From NCBI GenBank assembly GCA_017646305.1, contig JAGCMR010000172.1, positions 1-5,113 of the forward strand: a stretch of 5,113 nt of DNA, read 5' to 3'. This stretch comes from Spirochaetaceae bacterium (GTDB taxonomy: Bacteria; Spirochaetota; Spirochaetia; Treponematales; Treponemataceae). The notes under the pieces were generated by a model. It ran no database searches, was not told the DNA's origin, and saw only the letters and a list, made by a program, of their open reading frames with translations. This document shows positions 1 to 5,113 of this stretch, one piece after another. How positions within the stretch are numbered: position 1 is the stretch's first letter; the number at the start of each line of letters is the position of its first letter. The position numbers and the translations under genes were made by a program.

Positions 1-1
1 A

Positions 2-586
2 ATGACCACCGCCTTTTCCCGCCTAGTGCAAGCCAGTATTTATCGCAAGGACAAGGAGCTGGTGTCTCTGCGGCAGGAGCTGGAATATGTGGAATTCTAC
101 CTGTACCTGCAATGCACCCGATACGACGGAAGCCTTTCCTACAAAATCACCTTAGAGGACGACAGCTTAATGGATTGTCAGGTACCCAAGCTTTGTCTTC
201 AGTTCATTGTGGAAAATGCAGTAGTTCACGGACTGGAGCCTAAAAGTGGCGGCGGTACTGTGGAAGTATTGGTGAGTCAGCGGCAGGGGTTGCTGGAAAT
301 GCAGGTAAAGGACAATGGCATGGGCTTTGGAAGCACCGCTGGAGCAGAGGGACTGGAGGGAGCAATTCCATTACCATTAAATTTACCTTCCCACCAAGAC
401 CAAGCAACCCATAGACACAATGGTGTGGGAATAAACAATCTTCATCAGCTAATAAAATTATTATACGGCCAGGAATACGGTATTTCTATCTTCAGTGAAG
501 CTGGAAAGGGAACCACCGTTACCATCCTTATACCACAGCTTCTAGTTAACACCAGCAATCAGGAGGAGTTATGTACAAAGTCATAG
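2..586 (+). CDS. LytS/YesM-type sensor histidine kinase, C-terminal part (5' end outside window)
   Basis: This is the catalytic end of a membrane sensor kinase that autophosphorylates and passes phosphate to the response regulator encoded next. The visible 194 residues start inside the His_kinase domain, just after where the phospho-accepting histidine should be, so the ATG at base 2 is almost certainly an internal methionine and the sensing and membrane parts lie to the left. Residues 14-40 (YRKDKELVSLRQELEYVEFY onwards) match the helix that follows the H-box in this family. The HATPase region shows an N-box at 67-77 (E71, N72, H76), a G1 box at 102-109 (DNGMGF, D104) and a G2 box at 141-156 (GVGINNLHQL...LLYG). 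It closes with GKGTTVTILIP at 168-178. About 31 residues of low-conservation, Pro/His/Gln-rich sequence (110-140) separate G1 from G2. The 3' end overlaps the regulator gene by 16 bases, indicating coupled translation. Family assignment is firm; the signal sensed is unknown. Confidence 0.93.
   Translation: MTTAFSRLVQASIYRKDKELVSLRQELEYVEFYLYLQCTRYDGSLSYKITLEDDSLMDCQVPKLCLQFIVENAVVHGLEPKSGGGTVEVLVSQRQGLLEMQVKDNGMGFGSTAGAEGLEGAIPLPLNLPSHQDQATHRHNGVGINNLHQLIKLLYGQEYGISIFSEAGKGTTVTILIPQLLVNTSNQEELCTKS
561..568 (+). promoter_or_regulatory. Ribosome binding site of the response regulator
   Basis: AGGAGGAG lies 2 bases before the ATG at 571 when counted from its last G; the inner AGGAG at 561-565 has a more usual 5-base spacing. 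It lies inside the last codons of the kinase gene. It supports the ATG at 571 as the true start and translational coupling of kinase and regulator. Confidence 0.8.
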
Positions 587-1404
587 CCGCCGATGATGAA
601 CCAATGGTTCGTAAAGCCTTAGAAAGCTTAATAGATTGGGAAAGTCTCAACTGCCAGCTGGATTTTGTGGTTTCCAATGGCAAGGAGCTAATTGAGTATG
701 CAGAAAAAAATCAACCAGATATTGTTGTCACCGACATCAAAATGCCAGAAGCAGACGGTATTGCAGTAGCAAAATATTTTCACGAAAATTACAGCAACAC
801 AAAAGTGATTCTCCTCACTGCCTACGCAGACTTTTCCTATGCAAAGCAAGCCATTAGCTACAATGTGGTAGAATACGTTACAAAAACGGGAGATTTTGAC
901 GATGTAGTGGCGGCAGTAAAAAAATCAATTCAGCAGCTAGAGCATGAACGACAAAATCAAGCCATGCTCCACAACAGCTCACAAGTGGCCCAGCATTATA
1001 ACCACCTAATTACCCAGCTAAGCCCCAGTAGCCAGCTCCTACAAGAACAGCGAGGCGGTGTGGATCTAGTCCTAGAAACAACCCAATACATTAAGCAACA
1101 TATTAATGAAGCCATTACCTTGAATCAAATTGCCGCCTACATTGGAGTAAATGAAAGCTATCTAAGCCGAGTTTTTAAAAGCAAAACAGGAACATCTATC
1201 AAAAACAGAATCAATACAATCAAAATGGAAAAGGCAAAGGAGCTTTTGGCTAACACAAACCTCAAGATTTACGAAATAGCCATGCAGCTAGGTTTAGAAA
1301 ACACCCCCTATCTCTCACGCCTTTTCCATCAATACACTGGCATCACGCCAATGGAATACAGAAATCAAAATATGAAAAAAACTTATTCCCCTAATGGCTG
1401 CTGA
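571..1404 (+). CDS. YesN-type response regulator, REC plus AraC-family DNA-binding domain
   Basis: This cytoplasmic transcription factor is the partner of the kinase encoded just upstream. The receiver domain covers about residues 1-120, with acidic pocket D8/D9, phospho-acceptor D55 (VTDIKMPEADG), switch residue T83 (LLTAY) and conserved lysine K105. The proline that usually follows this lysine is replaced by threonine (VTKTGDF). A short linker (about 121-168) leads to a two-helix-turn-helix AraC domain at about 169-266. The first HTH lies around 184-203 (LNQIAAYIGVNESYLSRVFK) and the second around 232-252 (IYEIAMQLG...YLSRLF), ending in GITPMEYR. At 277 residues it is short for YesN-type regulators, which often carry a longer linker. 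The start follows a strong AGGAGGAG site. The 3' end overlaps the opposing gene by 22 bases. Targets cannot be read here; relatives often control sugar uptake or degradation genes. Confidence 0.95.
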   Translation: MYKVIAADDEPMVRKALESLIDWESLNCQLDFVVSNGKELIEYAEKNQPDIVVTDIKMPEADGIAVAKYFHENYSNTKVILLTAYADFSYAKQAISYNVVEYVTKTGDFDDVVAAVKKSIQQLEHERQNQAMLHNSSQVAQHYNHLITQLSPSSQLLQEQRGGVDLVLETTQYIKQHINEAITLNQIAAYIGVNESYLSRVFKSKTGTSIKNRINTIKMEKAKELLANTNLKIYEIAMQLGLENTPYLSRLFHQYTGITPMEYRNQNMKKTYSPNGC

Positions 1405-2600
1405 ATTTCGGCTGGTACAGGAACATTTTGCCGAATAGCCACCTTTACAATCACAGGATGATTATAGGTGGTTTTAGTTTTAGGATCCTTCCGCTTTTCA
1501 AAGCCAAGATAGCTGATAATATTACTCTCTTGATCAAAGGTAAAGGGTGGATTTTCAAAATACTTCATGGTATCGGGAGTATACTGCAAAACATTCATGT
1601 TCAAGGATGTGGAAACAAGCTTTTTATCTACATTATAAGAATAGCTGTACACAGAAGTGTCATCGCAATCTACTTCCCAATAAATAAGCCGACCATACGC
1701 AGGTGTTACAAACAAACCATTACAATGGCGACGATACTCCAAGCCAGCCAAATGAACATAACCTGGATCAGTAAAGAAAACGCTTCCATCGTCGTAGACA
1801 AACATTTCAGTAGAACCTTTTTCTAAGGTAAATCTAAATTTACCAAAGGTAAAATCTTGGGCTTCTGCAGAAAAACGCATAACATTACCATTCAGTTTAA
1901 AAGCAATAGGACTACGGGATTTTGTAAAGTACAAAGTATCATTTACTTTTATCATACAAATATCCTCTGGAGTAACAGAAGCAAGACTTCCATTGGGATG
2001 CAATTCCATAACAGAACCTTCCTGTGGATAAATCTTTCCGATGGAAGAGTCTAGTGCTACGGCCTTTCTAACAGTGAAAGAATGGATAGCTCCATTTTCA
2101 TGAAAGAATATACGGTATCCACTCCGTGCAGACACAACTCCAGACTTCAGCTTAACTTGGCAATCTTTCGCTAACTCTACGGAAGAAGGCACCCAATTAT
2201 CATGAAACGTAATAGGCTTTGCAGCTACCCGGATACGACCTACAGAACCAGTAATATCAGTTTCTGTAGCAAGCTCCATTTCTTCTACAGCTCCAGACTC
2301 ATAAAAGGATATGGGAGCTGTGGTATAGGGCAAGGTTCCTACAGGACTGATATATTCGCCAGAAACGGCAGGCTGAAATTCCTTCATCTTGCCATTTTCA
2401 TAAAAAAGAACCTCATTTACGGCCTCCATTGCTCCCAAGGGAGTATTCAATACGGTGGCTTCCTTTAGGCGAACATACACAATCTTACCATTGCTCTGCC
2501 GTACCTCTGTAATACGGACATCACTTCCTTCTGGTAGGGGAACAGCAAAGCTTGCCACAGCACAACACACCAGTACTACTGATAAAATTAATTTTTTCAC
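1383..2600 (-). CDS. Secreted ENG-repeat protein of unknown function
   Basis: I do not recognise a named family. The product is 405 residues from the GTG at 2600, chosen because a strong AAAGGAGG lies just before it. An in-frame TTG at 2618 would give 6 more residues, but the Shine-Dalgarno site would then fall inside the gene. Residues 1-19 look like a signal peptide: Lys-Lys, a hydrophobic core, and S-F-A before the likely cut after A19. The two cysteines (C12, C13) lack a good lipobox, so a lipoprotein is unlikely. Residues 34-277 are a string of degenerate repeats with cores such as FYENGKMKEF (66-75), FYESGAVEEM (99-108), FHENGAIHSF (166-175) and LHPNGSLASV (200-209), spaced 33-34 residues apart. 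The cores resemble MORN/YwqK motifs but the period is longer. The C-terminal 125 or so residues are rich in Tyr and lack clear repeats. The gene starts 18 bases after manC stops, so co-transcription is likely. An extracytoplasmic binding or structural role is inference. Confidence 0.85.
   Translation of the reverse strand: MKKLILSVVLVCCAVASFAVPLPEGSDVRITEVRQSNGKIVYVRLKEATVLNTPLGAMEAVNEVLFYENGKMKEFQPAVSGEYISPVGTLPYTTAPISFYESGAVEEMELATETDITGSVGRIRVAAKPITFHDNWVPSSVELAKDCQVKLKSGVVSARSGYRIFFHENGAIHSFTVRKAVALDSSIGKIYPQEGSVMELHPNGSLASVTPEDICMIKVNDTLYFTKSRSPIAFKLNGNVMRFSAEAQDFTFGKFRFTLEKGSTEMFVYDDGSVFFTDPGYVHLAGLEYRRHCNGLFVTPAYGRLIYWEVDCDDTSVYSYSYNVDKKLVSTSLNMNVLQYTPDTMKYFENPPFTFDQESNIISYLGFEKRKDPKTKTTYNHPVIVKVAIRQNVPVPAEIQQPLGE
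1407..1435. repeat. Short inverted repeat after the regulator stop codon
   Basis: TTCGGC at 1407-1412 and GCCGAA at 1430-1435 form a perfect 6-bp inverted repeat with a 17-base loop, starting 2 bases after the regulator stop. It lies just before the terminator hairpin at 1439-1471. It is also within the last codons of the opposing gene. No T-tract follows it directly on either strand. It may be chance or an accessory RNA stem. Confidence 0.35.
1439..1481 (+). terminator. Probable Rho-independent terminator of the two-component operon
   Basis: CCACCT (1439-1444) pairs with AGGTGG (1466-1471). Inside this, AATCA (1449-1453) pairs with TGATT (1459-1463) around a CAGGA loop, with a small asymmetric internal loop between the two stems. 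TTTTAGTTTT follows directly at 1472-1481. The structure starts 34 bases after the regulator stop and has a T-tract only in the plus direction, which fits termination of kinase-regulator transcripts. It lies wholly inside the coding sequence of the opposing repeat-protein gene. The internal loop and the interrupted T-tract make it weaker than an ideal terminator. Confidence 0.6.
1770..2501 (-). repeat. Tandem 33-34-residue protein repeats within the secreted protein
   Basis: The core pattern is aromatic-x-x-N-G-x-hydrophobic-x-x-hydrophobic. Taking the glycine of each core, positions are 38, 70, 103, 136 (Trp replaces Gly), 170, 204, 238 and 272, giving steps of 32, 33, 33, 34, 34, 34 and 34 residues. 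Several units have a second conserved patch about 12 residues before the core (TPLGAM, SPVGTL, GSVGRI, SSIGKI). The copies are clearly diverged, indicating an old duplication series. The alternating hydrophobic residues predict a beta-hairpin repeat or solenoid. Confidence 0.75.
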
Positions 2601-2604
2601 AAAG

Positions 2605-2612
2605 CCTCCTTT
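2605..2612 (-). promoter_or_regulatory. Ribosome binding site that fixes the GTG start of the repeat protein
   Basis: On the minus strand AAAGGAGG ends 4 bases before the GTG at 2600-2598. It lies in the 18-base gap after the manC stop. Its position rules against the longer TTG-initiated reading (2618) and places the Lys-Lys of the signal peptide directly after the start. Confidence 0.85.
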
Positions 2613-2618
2613 CGACAA

Positions 2619-4031
2619 CTAACACCGTCCGTAGCGGTCTTCAAATCGAATGATATCATCTTCTTCCAAATAGGGACCAGACTGAACCTCTATCAATTCC
2701 AGCGGAACCTTACCAGGATTTTCCAGTGCATGAATCGTTCCCAGAGGAATGAAGGTGGACTGATTCTCTCCCAGCAAAAGCTCCTGATCCCCGTTTCGTA
2801 CTAGGGCAGTTCCAGAAACCACAATCCAGTGCTCTGCCCGATGATAATGCATCTGAACAGAAAGCTTTGCCCCAGGCTTTACGGTAATATGTTTTACCTT
2901 GTATCGATGGCCTCGCTCAATAGACTCGTAGCTACCCCAAGGCCGAACACCAACTTGGTTTTCTTCTACATTACTGTGACGGTCCAGACGCTTGAGCTCT
3001 TCTACAATGTCCTTTACATCTTGAACCTGGCCTTTGTCTGCCACCAAAACAGCATCCTTTGTTTCTACCACAACGATATCACGTAATCCAACGGCAGCCA
3101 CAAGACGACCTTGGCTATAAATATAGGAATCCTTTGTATTTTGGGTTAGAACATCACCAAAAATCACGTTCTGGTTTTTGTCCTTTGGGTTTACCTCCCA
3201 CAAGGCAGACCAAGCTCCCACATCGTTCCAGCCTGCATCCAAGGGAATGACCTTACCCTTGGTGGTTTTTTCCATAACAGCATAGTCAATGGAGCGGGAT
3301 GGACTAGTGGCAAAGGCTTCTTTTTCCAAGCGAATAAAATCTGCATCAACTGCAGCCTTGCTATAAGCAGCTTCTACACTGGCAAAGATTTCTGGTTCAA
3401 AGTGCTGCAATTCTGCTAAAAAGGTAGAAGCCTTAAACACGAACATACCACTGTTCCAGAAATATTCTCCACTGTCCAGATATTTTTGAGCCGTCTCGCG
3501 GTTGGGCTTTTCAACAAACTTGTCCAAGGGGAAAACAGAGTCCCCACTTTTTACCTGAGCCTTAATGTAACCATAGCCTGTTTCTGGAGCTGTAGGAGTA
3601 ATACCAAAGGTTATCAAGAAGCCCTCTGCAGCAGTTTTACAGGCAAGCTCCACACCTTTAGCTAATACTGATTTATTCTGAATCACGTGATCAGAGGGAA
3701 GCACCACCATTACCGCATCCTTGTCCAGAGCCTGTGCTTTGAAAGCTCCGGCTGCAATGGCAGGGGCAGTATTTCGTCCCAAGGGCTCCAAAATGATACA
3801 AGGATTTTTAACATTGATTTGCGTCAGCTGATCTGCCACAATAAAGCGATGACTTTCATTACAGATAACAATGGGAGAAGCAACATCAATATCTTCTAGC
3901 CGAAGCAGTGTTTCCTGAATCATGGTATTCTGGGCAGCTAAGGCTAAAAATTGCTTGGGATATTGGCTTCGAGACAGAGGCCACAAACGAGTACCTGCTC
4001 CACCAGACAAAATTACGGGAATAATAGTCAT
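2619..4031 (-). CDS. manC: Mannose-1-phosphate guanylyltransferase / mannose-6-phosphate isomerase (bifunctional, type II)
   Basis: This cytoplasmic enzyme makes GDP-mannose: its C-terminal domain interconverts fructose-6-P and mannose-6-P, and its N-terminal domain joins mannose-1-P with GTP. The phosphomannomutase step between is not encoded here. The nucleotidyltransferase domain (about 1-285) has GGAGTRLWPLSR at 10-21 followed by YPKQF, EPxGRNTAPAIA at 82-93, LPSDH at 111-115, ETGYGYI at 150-156, FVEKPN at 172-177, WNSGMF at 192-197 and GWNDVGAW at 267-274. The type II isomerase cupin (about 360-470) has RPWGSY at 363-368, QMHYHRAEHW at 393-402 (likely metal ligands Q393, H395, E400) and H434 in TIHALENPG. 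It ends in RFEDRYGRC. The 470 residues are a normal full length. AGGAG at 4037-4041 supports the start. A promoter precedes it, and the secreted repeat protein follows 18 bases downstream. GDP-mannose usually feeds surface polysaccharide or glycoprotein, so a cell-envelope role is expected. Related GDP-mannose enzymes carry names such as RfbM, CpsB and AlgA. Confidence 0.97.
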   Translation of the reverse strand: MTIIPVILSGGAGTRLWPLSRSQYPKQFLALAAQNTMIQETLLRLEDIDVASPIVICNESHRFIVADQLTQINVKNPCIILEPLGRNTAPAIAAGAFKAQALDKDAVMVVLPSDHVIQNKSVLAKGVELACKTAAEGFLITFGITPTAPETGYGYIKAQVKSGDSVFPLDKFVEKPNRETAQKYLDSGEYFWNSGMFVFKASTFLAELQHFEPEIFASVEAAYSKAAVDADFIRLEKEAFATSPSRSIDYAVMEKTTKGKVIPLDAGWNDVGAWSALWEVNPKDKNQNVIFGDVLTQNTKDSYIYSQGRLVAAVGLRDIVVVETKDAVLVADKGQVQDVKDIVEELKRLDRHSNVEENQVGVRPWGSYESIERGHRYKVKHITVKPGAKLSVQMHYHRAEHWIVVSGTALVRNGDQELLLGENQSTFIPLGTIHALENPGKVPLELIEVQSGPYLEEDDIIRFEDRYGRC

Positions 4032-4049
4032 AAAAACTCCTGAATTTTA

Positions 4050-4078
4050 AGTATACCAGTCATGAGATATTCTGTAAA
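4050..4078 (-). promoter_or_regulatory. Sigma-70-type promoter of manC, extended -10
   Basis: Read on the minus strand, TTTACA (4078-4073) and TATACT (4055-4050) are separated by exactly 17 bases. A TG one base before the -10 (4058-4057) makes it an extended -10 site. Each hexamer matches consensus at 5 of 6 positions. The expected transcription start is near 4043, which leaves a leader of only about 12 bases that consists mostly of the AGGAG ribosome site. It lies in the 83-base gap after the hydrolase stop, so manC and the repeat protein can be transcribed apart from the hydrolase. Confidence 0.75.
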
Positions 4079-4113
4079 GTTTTGACGATGAAGAATTAAA
4101 TTAGAAAAACTTT
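4076..4113. repeat. AT-rich inverted repeat touching the manC -35 box
   Basis: AAAGTTTT at 4076-4083 and AAAACTTT at 4106-4113 are perfect 8-base inverted copies with 22 bases between them. The left arm covers half of the manC -35 hexamer, the right arm ends just after the hydrolase stop. It could be an operator for a dimeric regulator, but AT-rich repeats of this length also arise by chance. No T-tract follows, so it is not a convincing terminator for the hydrolase. Confidence 0.3.
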
Positions 4114-4114
4114 C

Positions 4115-5044
4115 CTACTCCATAAACCGAGACACAAAGGCGTCTACTGTTTCCCAATATAATTCAGGAGCCACTTCCCGAGAATCTGCGTGACCAGCAC
4201 CAGCCACCACAAGCTTTTCCTTGGGACAGACTGCAGCTTGATACACTTCTTCTAGCATTGCAAAGGGAACAAAGTCATCTGCATCACCGTGGATAAAAAG
4301 AGTAGGAGTTTTTGACTGGGCTACAGCTGAAACACTATCCACCTGAGAGAAGAAATATTTTGCCCTAAGCTTGGTTACAAGGGAGGTAACAGGAAGCAAG
4401 GGGAAGGGGGGCAAGCCAAAAAGGTCTTTCAACTGGTGAGTAAATTCCTTTGTTACAGTGGAATAACCGCAATCAGCAATGGCAACCTTTACGTTTGCTG
4501 GTAGACGAGGAGAACCTGTGGCAATCATGGTGGTGGCAGAACCCATGGAAACACCGTGCATGACAATTTCTGCATGGGGCTCTTTTTCTATCAGAAGGGA
4601 AAGCCAAGCCAGCATATCAAGATGCTCCAACCAGCCCATACCGATGTAGCGACCTTCACTTTCCCCGTGGGCTCGATGATGAGGCAAAAGCACATTCCAG
4701 CCTAGTTTATTGTAATGCTGAACATAGGGAGCCATACTCAAGGGGCCTGCCTTGTAGCCGTGCACCAGTAGCACATACCGTTTGGTGGTAACAGGAGCGG
4801 GAACAAAATAAGCCTTTAGATTTAAACCATCATGACTTTGGAGGGATTCCAAGGAACTATTTTGCACCAGCCATTCTTCTGCAGAACCTGGTAATACTTC
4901 AAAGCTTCTAATATCAACACCGCCTCCAAACTGAGAGTCCAGTGCATAGGTAAACATATAGTTTGCCCCAAAAATTAGACTAACCACTGTCAGCACACAA
5001 AGAATCAAAACAAGGAATAGAACCGCTTTTACAGACTTTCTCAT
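4115..5044 (-). CDS. Membrane-anchored alpha/beta hydrolase
   Basis: This is a serine hydrolase of the alpha/beta fold; the substrate is unknown. The 309 residues begin with an uncleaved-looking hydrophobic anchor at about 7-29 (basic residues R2, K3, K6 before it), so the catalytic domain probably faces outside the cytoplasmic membrane. An oxyanion-loop motif HGYKAGP lies at 95-101, RAHGESEG at 124-131, the nucleophile elbow GVSMG at 164-168 (S166), the acid region HGDADDFVP at 252-260 (D256 is the likely triad acid) and H285 in AGHADS. The layout resembles Bacillus YqkD-like and BAAT/DUF-type hydrolases often annotated as putative esterases or peptidases; I cannot choose between these. The start gives a complete basic-plus-hydrophobic anchor, and the next Met (M30) would lose it. 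There is no Shine-Dalgarno site, and the promoter lies immediately before the ATG. The gene is followed by manC on the same strand after 83 bases that contain a separate promoter. Confidence 0.9.
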   Translation of the reverse strand: MRKSVKAVLFLVLILCVLTVVSLIFGANYMFTYALDSQFGGGVDIRSFEVLPGSAEEWLVQNSSLESLQSHDGLNLKAYFVPAPVTTKRYVLLVHGYKAGPLSMAPYVQHYNKLGWNVLLPHHRAHGESEGRYIGMGWLEHLDMLAWLSLLIEKEPHAEIVMHGVSMGSATTMIATGSPRLPANVKVAIADCGYSTVTKEFTHQLKDLFGLPPFPLLPVTSLVTKLRAKYFFSQVDSVSAVAQSKTPTLFIHGDADDFVPFAMLEEVYQAAVCPKEKLVVAGAGHADSREVAPELYWETVDAFVSRFME

Positions 5045-5050
5045 GGTTGT

Positions 5051-5079
5051 ACTATACCTAAAAAATCATTTTGAATCAA
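5051..5079 (-). promoter_or_regulatory. Sigma-70-type promoter of the hydrolase, placed for a leaderless mRNA
   Basis: On the minus strand TTGATT (5079-5074) and TATAGT (5056-5051) are separated by 17 bases, matching consensus at 4 of 6 and 5 of 6 positions. Only 6 bases (ACAACC) separate the -10 box from the ATG at 5044, so transcription would normally begin on the A of the start codon. The remaining bases to the right edge (5080-5113) show no gene or clear signal. Confidence 0.6.
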
Positions 5080-5113
5080 AGCTATTGAGCAGGTAATAAT
5101 CTACCTTCAGAGG

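Noticed and set aside
2..4. ATG at base 2 as the true start of the kinase
   Set aside because: The frame begins inside the conserved His_kinase domain, past the expected phospho-histidine, and no upstream sequence is available. The gene is simply cut by the window edge.
1374..1430. T7 tract (minus strand, 1381-1375) right after the repeat-protein stop as a Rho-independent terminator
   Set aside because: The nearest stem (TTCGGC/GCCGAA, 1407-1435) ends 25 bases before the T-tract, and no GC-rich hairpin abuts it. The tract also encodes Lys-Lys in the opposing regulator gene.
1428..1826. Plus-strand open frame inside the repeat-protein gene
   Set aside because: It is antisense to a gene with a signal peptide, ribosome site and regular repeats; it has no ribosome site and no recognisable protein features. 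The same holds for the plus-strand frames at 1857-2054 and 2202-2468.
2581..2600. Repeat protein as a lipoprotein (Val-Cys-Cys in the signal peptide)
   Set aside because: The residue before either cysteine is Val or Cys, not Gly, Ala or Ser, and a good signal peptidase I site (S-F-A) follows, so ordinary secretion fits better.
2829..3899. Plus-strand open frames inside manC (2829-3086, 3059-3250, 3687-3899)
   Set aside because: They are antisense shadows of an unambiguous full-length manC, with no motifs or initiation signals of their own.
1..5113. A novel defence, mobile or CRISPR-type system
   Set aside because: All five genes are accounted for by regulation, GDP-mannose synthesis, a hydrolase and a secreted repeat protein. 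I saw no array of DNA repeats, transposase, integrase, nuclease or toxin-antitoxin pair.

Overview
The window holds five protein-coding genes in two convergent blocks, with almost no unassigned DNA. The plus-strand block (2-1404) is the 3' end of a LytS/YesM-type sensor histidine kinase followed, with a 16-base overlap, by its AraC-type response regulator of the YesN kind. The minus-strand block (1383-5044) reads, in transcription order, a membrane-anchored alpha/beta hydrolase, a full-length bifunctional mannose-1-phosphate guanylyltransferase/mannose-6-phosphate isomerase (manC), and a secreted protein built of about eight 33-34-residue repeats that I cannot assign to a named family. No stretch over 300 bases lacks a gene. 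The only gaps are 83 bases between the hydrolase and manC, 18 bases between manC and the repeat protein, and 69 bases at the right edge.

The organism cannot be fixed from this sequence. The composition is moderately AT-rich, Shine-Dalgarno sites are of the AGGAG type, and the sigma-70-like promoters are close to consensus. A YesM/YesN pair, a single-chain ManC and a secreted ENG-repeat protein would fit a host-associated spirochaete (Treponema-like) or a Firmicute. I lean weakly to the former, without proof.

The two-component pair probably senses an extracellular signal and controls genes outside the window, often carbohydrate uptake or use in this family. ManC makes GDP-mannose for surface glycans. 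The secreted repeat protein lies 18 bases downstream and is probably co-transcribed with it. The hydrolase has its own promoter, and manC has another in the gap between them.

Three points of gene-expression architecture stand out. The hydrolase promoter lies so close to the ATG that the mRNA should be leaderless, and there is no Shine-Dalgarno site. The manC promoter predicts a leader of only about 12 bases. The convergent blocks overlap by 22 bases, so the apparent terminator of the two-component operon is written inside the coding sequence of the opposing repeat-protein gene. I see no defence system, mobile element, CRISPR array or RNA gene.
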